Positions 23,803 to 34,323 of a DNA stretch of 64,000 nt are shown in pieces. How positions within the stretch are numbered: position 1 is the stretch's first letter; every line of letters starts with the position of its first letter. The notes beneath the pieces are model-generated. The model searched no databases. It saw nothing but the letters and a program-made list of their open reading frames with translations, and was not told the DNA's origin. Location of the stretch: the NCBI GenBank assembly GCA_000497125.2, contig CM035321.1, positions 1,330,001-1,394,000 on the forward strand, given 5' to 3'. This stretch comes from Spironucleus salmonicida. Taxonomy: Eukaryota > Fornicata > Diplomonadida > Hexamitidae. The position numbers were made by a program, and so were the translations under genes.

Positions 23803-24377
23803 TTTTAGTAAGAAATCACTCTTCAAATATACACTAATTAAGTATATTGTAATTTATTTAGTTTAAGATATATCTAATATCATTTTTATCTACTAAATAA
23901 TAGAATTGCTTGTTTCTTGTTTATAAAGAATATGATTAACTTGTTATTTTATACCAATATTATTGAGATAAGTTAATTACCGATATATACCAGTTTCTAG
24001 ATTTATTGAGAAGTAAAATATCGAAATAAGACATAATACCGAATGTATATGTTTTTAAAAACATATACAGTTTTATTAAATCAATGATTTATCATTTAAG
24101 TTAGATGTAACAATAATATTAATACAATAACTACTGCGAAGCTAATAATTTTAAATTATTAGTAACTCCTCGGTAAGTGAATTGGTTTTAAAAATGAATA
24201 TATAATAATATTTATTAAAAGTAATAATAATTAATATTTTAACATTTGAATAATAAATCTTTGCATTATAAGTAATCTCATGGATCAATAGATAATTGTT
24301 AATGGGAGCCGGACGAAGTTAATATAGATGAATAACTGAAAACTTTAGTATGAAAACTATAGAGTGAAAGCAAACTT
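23803..24377. other. AT-rich spacer with a perfect 26-bp palindrome
   Basis: 575 bases unique to the left side of the inverted duplication. It includes the palindrome at 24044-24069 and, at about 24353-24371, a string like GAAAACTATAGAGTGAAAG. That string resembles the last codons of the gene ending at 51852. No gene seen. Confidence 0.5.
24044..24069. repeat. Perfect 26-bp palindrome
   Basis: Arms TGTATATGTTTTT (24044-24056) and AAAAACATATACA (24057-24069) are perfectly complementary with no loop. It lies in spacer DNA found only in the left arm of the inverted duplication. Confidence 0.8.
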
Positions 24378-25274
24378 TCAGTGCTCTGTTCCCTCTTCTG
24401 GAACTGCATCATGAACAGGAGATTCAACACTTTCAGGTTTTTTATAAACCTTCGTGTAGTAATAAAACTAACATAATATTACAACGTCAAGTGAAACTGG
24501 AACAAATGCTGCCAGGAAATACGGAATTTGGTCATATGATGAGGAAATGTTGGCTGAATCAAAAATATAAATGCTTGCCGTTGAAAGGCAAAGCTAAGAG
24601 AGCTATGTAACATTAGCCGCTATAGTGATACAGAACATAACGACAGAGAGTCCTTCCACCGACTTTCTTTTATAATTCAAAGCTATCTAAAACGGCCTTG
24701 TCAGACAGTAAAATGGTACAGTGGCATAACCTAACACCAAGCCTATAATATTTCGAGTTTTCGATATTACGGGAGTGCTGCACTCGGTGAAAACCCCAGT
24801 TGTAGAGGTGAAAAGCTAACCTTATAGGACTCCGATGGTAATCAGAAGCGAGATAACATATGCGAAGATCATCCCATAAATGATACCTTCTTACAAGTTA
24901 ACTTTTATTGACCGTGAGATAGGTGTTTTCTTAGAGTAGAAAATCTACTAAAATATCATCATAATATCCATTGATATCCAAATTGCTGCTAATATTTTTT
25001 AAGTAAATAGTAAATCTAGAATAAACACAGAAATTAAATTCAATGCATCTCCAGACACCAGAAAGAGTATAAAGCCCCATGACATACCACCTGATGACTT
25101 TATAAGATACTGCTCCCTAATTTGAGGGTAATTTGCGACAACCCAGCAAAATAGAGAAAGCCACCCAAAAATGAATTGGGCATAATCTAGATTGTTGTAC
25201 TTGCAGTCGCCAAAAGCTGCATTAATGAAGGCATTTGCATCAGCTCCACTTTGTTTTGCGCATCTGCAAGGCAT
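24378..25274 (-). CDS. PQ-loop repeat membrane transporter, copy 1
   Basis: A 298-residue frame, ATG 25274 to TGA 24378-24380, with about seven hydrophobic segments. The first PQ-loop is clear: VANYPQIREQYLIKSSGG, with P50-Q51. The second has the typical family context (TRPFQIALNYKRKSVEGLS), but the P and Q are separated by Phe. The family (Ypq1/PQLC2/cystinosin-like) exports amino acids from lysosomes or vacuoles by proton coupling. The altered second PQ motif could affect transport. Gap-free homology with 51866-52762 starts at the ATG and runs to the stop. The gene lies in the part of the left arm that has no partner on the right. Confidence 0.82.
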
Positions 25275-25856
25275 TATAAAATACTTAAGTTAAGAAATTA
25301 TATCTAGAATATATATTAAAAATAAGCATAAAGTATGAAAATTACATTTTTATCTATTAATGATTATAATAATTAGTTTTTTAAGTTTATTCATTTATAT
25401 ATATTAATAATATATGTTTAATTATGGGTTTTAAAAATAATTAAAATTTTATTCTTACTTTAGCTTTAATTCATAAATAATAGTTAATATTAGTTTAGGT
25501 AAAATCTCACAAAATATATAAGTGTATAATCTATGAATAATTTATATATATAATTTTTAATATAAATTACGTATTTATACTAAATACAAATTTCAATATA
25601 ATAACTAATTTATCTGTAATAATTGAATTTTTTAATATAAATATATTAAAATTATTATATAATTATTAAAGTATTTTTTATTTTATTCATCAATTACGTT
25701 TTTTACATAGTTTTTAAATACGAGAACTTATAGAATTCTAATTTTCACGCTATTCAGCTCGCTTTGAACAGGTTGTAAATTGATAACTGTTATACTGAAA
25801 ATTTTATCGCACTCAAAGAAGCGCCTATGCTAACTAACTACCTAAATTGCCTTATT
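25275..25856. other. AT-rich spacer
   Basis: 582 bases, very AT-rich to about 25700, then rising in GC. No supported gene. Confidence 0.45.
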
Positions 25857-26204
25857 TCATGATTTTGCAACCTTTTTACAAATTAGCGCATATTTGTTCA
25901 TTCTATTACTATAATTACAGCCAATAAGCTGCATATTTAGTGGAAATTCCGTGTATTTTGAACATAGATCCTTAAAATACCATGCTATGCTTTCGCTAGA
26001 AAATAAACCCACAATTTTGCAGGGCCTGGCGCACTACTAGCGCATCTGATCGCTACATTACGCCAGCAACATCCCAAGCGAAATAAAAGCAGCACAATCA
26101 GCGCCTAACTTTTACCCAAGAAATGTACCGCATTCTAGTGCCAGTTATGCATTCTGGACGCGTTTTAAGCCATTTTCACGCGTAACGCCACGCCAAAACA
26201 ACAT
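25857..26204 (-). CDS. Possible small Cys-rich protein, weak call
   Basis: A 115-codon frame, ATG 26204 to TGA 25857-25859, in a patch clearly richer in GC than its surroundings. The translation has about ten Cys and the stretch GTFLGQKLGADCAAFISLGM. The frame remains open upstream of the ATG for about 100 bases, so the start is uncertain. No family match; it could be a decayed gene. Nothing equivalent lies in the right arm of the inverted duplication. Confidence 0.3.
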
Positions 26205-26875
26205 TTTCACGATATTATCAGCACCATGACCTTTAAAACGCTCAAACTGGCCAGTCAGGCTCTCCTGCGGGCGTTACTGGCGCCAGCTTCCGGTACTGCT
26301 TCATTTTAAATAGTGGAGTGGAATTAATATATTTTATATATAATAATGATAATAAAAATAAAATATTTTTCCGCTCCTTTACAACGTCGCGATTCGGTAC
26401 TGAATTTCTGGGCAGCGGCGCCGCGTTTTGCGCGAATTTGAGGGCCTGTGGCAGAGAGCGTTTGTGCAAAATTCATGTCAGTCGCACTGCTTTGCTTGAG
26501 CTCGCTGGGTAAGAATAGCAGGGGCTAGCTGGTGCATTTGGGGGCGGTTCAAGCGTAGATACGATGGCAAAATTACGGTGTTAGCTCTGTTTCGAATATT
26601 AGTATTAAATATATATAATAATCATAATTAAAATATTCTGAGTATCAAGTACACACGGGTTTAATTTCTTTGTTTTGATTCGATATCAGCGTGCAAGATG
26701 GCCATTTTGGTTATATTGTGTGTTGAAGGCATGTTTAGCGTAGTGAAAATATTTTTTTGATATTTTTTAGCATTTCTAAGGCGCTTTACGTTATAGAAAC
26801 CGTTTCTACTCTGTACAAATAATAACTTCATTATAATATATTAATCGATATCATTAATATTAAAACGTTTTTATC
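26205..26875. other. Mixed-composition region without assigned gene
   Basis: GC-rich stretches (26205-26310 and 26375-26590) are separated by an AT-rich block. They contain only short or start-less frames on both strands. This could be remnants of degraded genes. Similarity to the right arm begins at 26876. Confidence 0.4.
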
Positions 26876-28435
26876 TCAATCACATTTACTCACCACAAGC
26901 ACGCCGTTGCGCTCCACCAGCCGGCGCCCCCAGATGAGCAGCACGGCGAGACACACCAGGAACTGCTCGCCCCCGGAGTAGGCGAACTCCCACTGGAGAG
27001 AAATAGCCTCGGCCGGGAGCAGGACCAGCGTCTAGAAACCACTGAGCAGGTGCCGGACATACAGCTCGGAGCTTCGCGTATAATAGCTCTGGATGCTTTG
27101 GAAGTTCGCGGAATCGGAGCTTCCTGTTGGTCCGAACCCTCCAACGAAGGTGCTTGCAGCGACTGCATCGTACAGGGCCGCCTGATATGCCAGGAGCTCT
27201 CCGTTGGAGTAGTTGGAGTGAACTAAGAGTGTATCCGTGTTGTGCACGTAAGTCTCTAGGTCAGGAGCAAAGTTGGGCGCGAATCCAGGCGAGATACGCG
27301 TCGTTGCGAGGCTGCCGTGGAGGCTGCAGATCTCGGCAATGAGCGTCTAGATGATCTCCCCGTAGTACTGGTTTTGCTCCTCTACGTCCCGCTACTCCTC
27401 AATAATGTCGCGGAGGTGAGTTTGCTGGGTTTGCATCTGCTGGGAACTGGTCTGCATGTCTTCAATGTACTCATTTAGGCTTACCACTTGGTCCTGGAGG
27501 GCTTCGATACGATCATTGGCAAGCTATAGCTTCACCTCGTTTGTTTGGACGTGCAGCCTGCCAGTGTGCATTTTCGTGAAGCGCTGTAGTTCAGCAGACT
27601 TCCGGCCCGGACAGGGCACCTTTGCCTTGCGGACGATACTCTGAAGAAAAATCTTCCTGTCCTCGAGTCCCACTGTAGTTTCAAGTACTTTACACTGATC
27701 ATCTCGCGCCTGCAGCGACTTCTTGAGGAATGAAACCTCATCACTTTCCCGGAAGGAAATACCTTGTTAGGAGAGGGTCTTTATGCGGTTGTACTATTGT
27801 ATATATAGTGTAAGGTCCTTATCCAATTAGTTATTTTGCTAACGTATCGTAGCCAGCTAGGCCTCATAATCCTTGGATACCATATCGTCGTGACTGGCTT
27901 TTAATGACCTAAGATGGTCAAGCAGGGCATCCGGTGTTACAAAAGAAAGCTGAAAAAGCTGTGCTATCTCCTTTATAGCACGCCGATACTAAGACTGTCC
28001 GTTGCCGTCAACCTGGACCCCGGCATCTTAATAGGTGGTCGTAGATCGCTGGTTATGCTTTACTAGAAACTCTGTCGAAAAGTCTAGTAAGAACAAAACG
28101 TTCTTATCGGCTGAAAGTTTTTTGAAGTTAATGTGCTGCAGCCCCTGACACAGCTCAACGAAGGTAGAACTACTGACCTCGGCAGTAACCAAATCGATAA
28201 GGTTCTTCAATGCAGGTCTTCTACACGCGCAGCATTTTCTGAGCGGCGGAACCTGGACTGTACCGATGGGGAGGTCAAACTCAAAAGTGCACGGGAAGGC
28301 TCTTTCCTGTATGATTGTTCGTAAGTTGACGATGAATGCTTTGATCTCTAGAACCAGCAGCTACTTGCACGAGTCACATATGTCCTGGGCCCTAAGATAA
28401 AATAGCCGTTGGGAGACATGGCCAGTAAGTGTCAT
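26876..28435 (-). CDS. CxxC/CxxC coiled-coil family protein, member 2, left copy
   Basis: A 519-residue frame, ATG 28435 to TGA 26876-26878. The N-terminus has C20-x2-C23 (ICDSCK) and C68-x2-C71 (RKCCACRR); DAGVQVDGN lies near residue 137. A coiled coil with TAA/TAG Gln codons and a C-terminal domain (ELYVRHLLSGFQTLVLLP) follow. It is divergent from NSF with a 78-nt gap. It differs from the right copy (36622-38181) at only two sites I could see, one giving Ala here against Ser there. GC content is far higher than in the paralogue at 21508. Function unknown. Confidence 0.75.
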
Positions 28436-28513
28436 CTTTTGTAAGCCCAATAATATACTGGATATTAGTTTCTAGTGAATACCAGAGAATACAGTTCCCT
28501 CCAAATAAATCGA

Positions 28514-30733
28514 ATGGAGTTCACCTTCGAACCATGCAAGGCTACCCAGACGGACTAGGCATTACAAAATTGCGCTTTCCTCAATACTTCAGATTATAAG
28601 ATCTGCTGCGACAAGGTGCAGACAGTACCGCTCTACTTGCAGGCAAATGGTATTGTCATGCTGTGTCAGCCGTTACCGGAGGTCAAGGCTGGCTACATTA
28701 TGCTCAATGCACAGCTTAGGACGCATGCTAGAATATCTCTGATTTCTAAGGCTGCGTTCATGGCCTTCATTTCATCCTAATAGAATTACCTAGAGTCAGT
28801 TTAGTTCACCGTGGCCCCAAAGAAGACTCTTACCAATATTGATTCTGATGAACTCTTTAATATCGTGAAGCAGTCCTTCAATAACCGATATTTCTACCCA
28901 GGTGCGATTTACTACACAGACTACCAGGGCACCACTCTTGAGATGTCACCCAAGTAGGAAGGTATCCTCAATTCATTTACCTAGATCAGTTTTTCCCCTG
29001 CCCCTGCTGCAAAAAAGTTAATACTATCGGGGTCCCACGTTGATGGAACTACAGTTGGACAGAGCGCCTTATCAGACGCCTTCAAGAAAATGGCAAAATC
29101 AGAGATAGAGGGAGGCGACTAATCGGAAAATGAGATCGACATCCAGTCTATTGGTATTGGAGGCCTCAACGCCCAGTTTACGTAGATCTTCCGTAGGGCC
29201 TTTGTGTCGCGCATGTTCCCGCCCCATCTTGTGCGCAAATACGACCTGTAGCATGTTCGTGGTATTTTACTATTTGGTCCTCCGGGTACTGGGAAGACCT
29301 TGATAGCACGAAAAATAGGCCAGTTGCTGAACACGAAAGAGCCAAAGATAGTATCAGGGCCAGAGATACTCGACATGTATGTAGGAAACTCTGAGGCTAA
29401 CATCAGAAAACTGTTTGCCGATGCTGAAAAGGACTGGAAGGAACTAGGCGACGAATCTGAGCTACATCTTATTGTGATGGATGAACTCGATGCCATCTGC
29501 AAACAACGTGGATCCCGTGGAGATTCTACCGGCACGTACGACTCGATAGTGAATTAGCTTCTTGCGAAAATGGATGGGGTGGACTCCCTCGGTAACATCT
29601 TAGTGGTCGGTATGACCAATAGAAAGGACTTGATAGACAGTGCGCTATTACGTCCAGGTCGTTTCGAGGTGCATGTGGAAATCCATCTTCCAGATCTCCA
29701 GGGCCGTCACCAAATTTTACTTATCCATACTAAGACTCTGAATGACAATGAGGCTCTGGGGGTTGATGTAGATCTGTTGGATATTGCAGGACGCGCCCAG
29801 AATTTTTCTGGATCAGAGATTGCAGGGCTGGTGCGTTCAGCTTAATCCTTCGCTATGTCGCGCGTGGTATCAGGGCAACTTCTAATCCAAGGCAAGAACG
29901 CCGAGCCAACTGCATTCACAGTTACCCAGGCTGACTTCGTGCGCGCACTCGGAGAGGTGCATGCTGGATTCGGAAGATGTGATCCTTCGTTGTTCGAGTA
30001 GATTCAGTAGTTCAATTTTCTACCGCTTACGGCTTCTGCCCAGATATTAGAAACCATCCAACAGAAAATCACGGCATCTTAGAATGCGCACATTCACTTA
30101 TCTACACTTATCCTTACCAGTTTCGCACCCGGAACCGGTAAGTCTTCCATCCTAGCATAACTTTGTAAGGAGACAAAAATAGAGTTCATCAAGTTCATTT
30201 CGGCAGATTCACTCATTCGGCAGGCATCTACAGAGTAGTAGCGGGCGGCGATAATCGCCCAAGCGTTTGATGACGCAAACCGAGTACCTGAAGCTCTTAT
30301 AGTACTAGACGGGATTGAACAAATCGTCTAGTTTGCGCCATCTGGAATGCGTTATAGCAATGTTATCCTACAAACTATCCTCCCACTACTAAAGAACCCC
30401 AGAAATGGCCGTGTTTTTGTACTGGCCAGCACAAATTGCATGGCTGGAATGAGCGACCTAGGAGTACTGGACTGCTTTATTAACCGACTATCTGTTGGAA
30501 CCATGGATCTTCCTTCTATGCAGGAGGTAGTCAGAGAGTGGTGTATGGCGAAGAATTTGATATTCTAGGGTAACCTGTAACAGTTCCAAGGCTTTCTAAA
30601 AAGATAAGAGGCTGGTATCGAGATTAGCCTAAACCAACTTCTGTTCGCTTTGGAATATGCCCGAGGGAGCAGCGAGGGAGCAAATCTGATTGCGGAAGAC
30701 CTAGAAAAATAACTGGATGATACTGGGATCTGA
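28514..30733 (+). CDS. NSF: N-ethylmaleimide-sensitive factor (NSF/Sec18), left copy
   Basis: A 739-residue frame, ATG 28514 to TGA 30731-30733. The order is an N domain (about 1-200), then a D1 ATPase with Walker A GPPGTGKT (about 255-262), Walker [12 protein letters not shown] and the arginine-finger region [19 protein letters not shown]2 ATPase follows with a divergent P-loop FAPGTGKSS (about 537) and [10 protein letters not shown]. As in other NSF proteins, D1 looks catalytic and D2 structural. NSF disassembles SNARE complexes with alpha-SNAP, and a SNARE gene lies at 19423. Length matches the family. Identical, as far as I can see, to the copy at 34324-36543. Confidence 0.93.
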
Positions 30734-30752
30734 GTGACGACTATAGCTCACT

Positions 30753-31122
30753 TCACAGTGTCAAAAGCGTGGTAACGACTCCAATGAACACTAGAACTAC
30801 TCCCATAGCTACATATGCGCTATTGAAACATATGTATAGAATCCGCTAGAGGCGGCTGCTGCTCTCTATTCCACTACGAAGTCCCAAAAGCCCAGGGAAG
30901 ATGATCACCAGGGGAACTCCGGCCAGAGCACTCACCATATCCAGGATCAAGATTATCTCGGTAAGGAAACTGGCTATGAGACCTACGGTTAGACTTGTAC
31001 AGATGGCGAAAGTCGCGTTCAGGCGATAAGTCCTAGGGTTAACACCATAGATCATATGCTCCAGACATTCCCTGAAGCAGAAGCACAGCAGCGGGTACGA
31101 GCAGATCATTACTATCATGATA
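30753..31122 (-). pseudogene. 3' fragment of amino-acid transporter gene (duplicated, truncated)
   Basis: This is an identical inverted copy of the last 370 bases of the transporter gene at 33000-34304. It is cut off at the palindromic breakpoint. The longest frame starts at an internal Met at 31118 and would give about 121 residues: the last membrane segments only, too few to work as a transporter. An in-frame TGA lies just upstream in the foreign flank. Convergent with NSF at the same 19-nt spacing as the intact pair on the right. Confidence 0.85.
31113..31122. repeat. Palindrome at inner breakpoint (left)
   Basis: TATCATGATA, a perfect 10-bp palindrome that is the last sequence shared between the two inner arms. 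The matching copy is at 33935-33944. It is original transporter coding sequence on the right. Confidence 0.85.
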
Positions 31123-31151
31123 AAAGAATTAAGGTAATCATTAATAATCGC

Positions 31152-32861
31152 TCACATATAGACATTCTAACCATTATAATTAAAAACAACACGCTATCTA
31201 CCACCTTATTGCTAGCCCTATTATTATCCACCATTAAAAAATTAAAAAGGATCAAATCCACCAAAATCTTAGCCTTAGCCTTAAGAACGTTATTATTATC
31301 TATAAAACATTTACTGTGCTAATTATTTTCTCTGTTGGTGATATTATTCTGCACTTTAACGTTCTTATGCATTATGCTGTCCTTAGTTATAAATTGTTCT
31401 TTTCTTAGGATCACTAATGATATCATAAGCATCTGCAATACGTTAGAACTACCTAGCTAATGATTTCTTTTCTTCCTCAGTAGTGTTTTTAGCAACCATA
31501 TCAGGATGATATTTTCTAGCCATTTTAAAATACGATTTCCTAATATCAGAGTCAGAAGATTATCTAGACACATTAAGTATTTTATAAATATCTGGATTAA
31601 GGGTCTTCATATGATAATTAAATACAGAGTCTGATAGTTTATTAAGATCAGTGATAAACTGTTACATATGAGGGAAAGAGTTATCATTAACTTTTAATTT
31701 ATAGGCATCTCTTAATAAAGCATAAACGAAATTTATCTTTTTATCAGCTTCACCAGTTAATATCCCGAAATCTTCTTTCTTTTAATATGCAGAAACGATA
31801 CTTTTAAGATTTATGTCTAATTCAAAATAGTATAAAATTGCTTTAATATACTTTTAATGTGGGGTATCTGATGGAAGATCTTCAACTATAATTTATGAGG
31901 TGCCTGAACTAATTAAATTAATAATATCAATAAGGGAATCAACTTAATTCTAAACTTTATATTGCATATTTTCAAAATTAAGAACGGGAATAAGCTCCTC
32001 ATCAATATTAAATATTTTGCTAGTTAAAAATTAGATTCTAGTATTGAGACTAGTAAATAATTTTTGTGGATAAGCTTAAATCTTCTTAACTTTTTTTAGC
32101 AATGGCGATAATGTATCTGCACTAAGCTTTTACGTAGGTGCAAATTTTTCAATTTCAGCACTTAATTCTTTCAAAACCTTAGCTATTTTATAAAAATTGG
32201 TATATATGGACTCATCTGGTTAACTTCTACTCGCTCTAATTGCAACTTTTTCAAGATTATCATAATTTCCTATGCTACTATCTCTTAAAAGTTCAAATAT
32301 ATCGCTTAGCTGGGAACATTCTTATCTTTTATCTTAAAATACAATTTTTAGTCGGTCTGTCACATCTTTACATTAAGCAAATTACTACTATTCTAAAAGA
32401 ACTGTAATAACCTTAAGCTAGATTTCCGGATCCCTACTACATTTTTAAGCAAAATTGATTAAGTCATCATTAGAATATCCACCTTAAAGCAATATTTTTC
32501 TATCCTTTGTCATCTATTACAAAAAAGAATAGTGCCAATTGCTTTAAAACATAGAGCTCGTAAATTCTTTGTAACAGTTAAGTTAACAATTGCTTTAACA
32601 TATTTCAAAAAGCTTCTCTTAAGATCTAATTTTAAGATTTTAAGATTATGTCTACTTTATTACCTTAACAAAGTCTGAAATAGCTGGTTTTGGTTAGTGT
32701 AATGCTGCCTTTGCAGTACCTCTGAAAAATAGATTAGTCGGAGAGAGTTTATCGGATTTTTCAGCAATATCAAATTATTTAATAGCTTCCGGGTAATTCT
32801 TAGATTTCATTGCCTGTTCTGCGCGTTCTAGTGCAGTGACTTAAAGGAATATCACTAACAT
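31152..32861 (-). CDS. TPR and J-domain co-chaperone (DNAJC3/P58IPK-like)
   Basis: A 569-residue frame, ATG 32861 to TGA 31152-31154. The N-terminus is short and hydrophobic (MLVIFLQVTA), possibly a signal peptide. It is followed by a TPR-like helix pair (LERAEQAMKSKNYPEAIKQF, then a second repeat). Long helical repeats fill the middle. A J domain sits at about 424-490, with HPD at 452-454 inside KYHPDMV. A Gln/Gly/Phe-rich tail (FGGFDPFQFFNGG) follows. J domains stimulate Hsp70 ATPase. TPRs followed by a C-terminal J domain and a signal-like start suggest an ER co-chaperone of BiP. The gene fills the loop of the inverted duplication; its stop is 29 nt from the breakpoint. Confidence 0.82.
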
Positions 32862-32999
32862 GATGATAAATGACGAAATGGAGGTGATACTAATGATGTA
32901 ATTTAAATTATATAATAATTATTCTATAAAAACAAAATATCCATAGAAAACTTTACTAAATATAAAGTATTATAATGAGTTTATAGAAAATTGTATAAA

Positions 33000-34304
33000 A
33001 TGAATTAAAAAGCATTTGAGCAAACTTTAGTAGAAAATTATAGGAAAGCAGAGGAATATTTTCTATTAGATAAATTTAAATAACTGAAATAAACACCTCC
33101 ATTTTCAGCTGGTATTGTCTCGTCAGCTATTAATTTAACTAATACTATTTTAGGTGCTGGAATACTTACGATCCCATTCTCATTTTAAAGTACAGGATAT
33201 GGGTTTGGAGTTACTGTATAAATAATATTTGCGATATTTGCTCACATTTCATTTATGATGCTTGCATAAGCTGGAAAAGATACTAAATCATTTAATTATT
33301 AAACTGTTATTACGTCCCTGTTAGGTAAACCATTAGGATGGATATCTGGAGTTTGTATACTACTTTTCACATTTTGGGTATTAGTATCATTTTGTGTAAT
33401 TATGTAAGAAAATATGTTCTTTTTTGTAGGATCAAAACATCAACATCTTTACTCCGTTTTAACAATGTGGTGTATATTAATTTTTCTTATTACCCCATTA
33501 ACACTATTCCCAAATTTAAATACATTATGGATGACATCTTTTTTGGCAATAGCTTGTGTTGTTTATATTATTATTTGCCTTGCCGTGTTTCTATTTAAAT
33601 AATATAATGGGACTATGTTTTTCCCTAAACACGAAACTCCAGTAGTTATGGCAAAGCTTAGCCCAAACTTTTTAGCTGCAATTCCAACATTCGCTCTATG
33701 TTACGCCGGACATTTTAATGTTTTTAATGTTCATAATGAGGTTAAATATTAATCTATTAAATCAATGAGATATGTGTCATTATTAACATGTACTACCATA
33801 CTTATTATAAATTTATCTATTGGCACTTTAGGTTATTTCATGTTTACAAATACTATCCTAGGAGATTTATTAGCAACGCTAGGTACTCTACCTAAATCTC
33901 AATACTCTATTTATGCATTCATTTGTAATATTTGTATCATGATAGTAATGATCTGCTCGTACCCGCTGCTGTGCTTCTGCTTCAGGGAATGTCTGGAGCA
34001 TATGATCTATGGTGTTAACCCTAGGACTTATCGCCTGAACGCGACTTTCGCCATCTGTACAAGTCTAACCGTAGGTCTCATAGCCAGTTTCCTTACCGAG
34101 ATAATCTTGATCCTGGATATGGTGAGTGCTCTGGCCGGAGTTCCCCTGGTGATCATCTTCCCTGGGCTTTTGGGACTTCGTAGTGGAATAGAGAGCAGCA
34201 GCCGCCTCTAGCGGATTCTATACATATGTTTCAATAGCGCATATGTAGCTATGGGAGTAGTTCTAGTGTTCATTGGAGTCGTTACCACGCTTTTGACACT
34301 GTGA
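33000..34304 (+). CDS. Amino-acid transporter, SLC38/AAAP family
   Basis: A 434-residue frame, ATG 33000 to TGA 34302-34304. About 11 membrane segments follow a hydrophilic N-terminus of about 40 residues. The first helix region, SAINLTNTILGAGILTIPFS, is the family signature of SLC38/AVT amino-acid/proton or sodium symporters (N-x-x-x-G-x-G-I-L-x-x-P). Base composition changes sharply at about 33940: the 5' two-thirds are AT-rich, while the last third, inside the duplicated arm, is GC-rich. A partial copy lies at 30753-31122. Convergent with NSF, 19 nt between stops. Confidence 0.88.
33935..33944. repeat. Palindrome at inner breakpoint (right)
   Basis: The same TATCATGATA as at 31113-31122, here inside the intact transporter gene. 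Similarity between the arms ends here. Confidence 0.85.
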
Positions 34305-34323
34305 AGTGAGCTATAGTCGTCAC

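Larger units (their letters stand above)
26876..31122. repeat. Inner arm (left) of the inverted duplication
   Basis: 4,247 bases are the gap-free inverted match of 33935-38181 (left plus right coordinate always equals 65057), with only two substitutions noticed. One edge is the TGA of the CxxC gene; the other is the 10-bp palindrome at 31113-31122. Carries a CxxC gene, NSF and the 3' part of an amino-acid transporter. Confidence 0.95.

Noticed and set aside
29119-29535. 138-codon minus-strand frame, and its mirror at 35522-35938
   Set aside because: Antisense to the D1 ATPase region of NSF; no domain in the translation.
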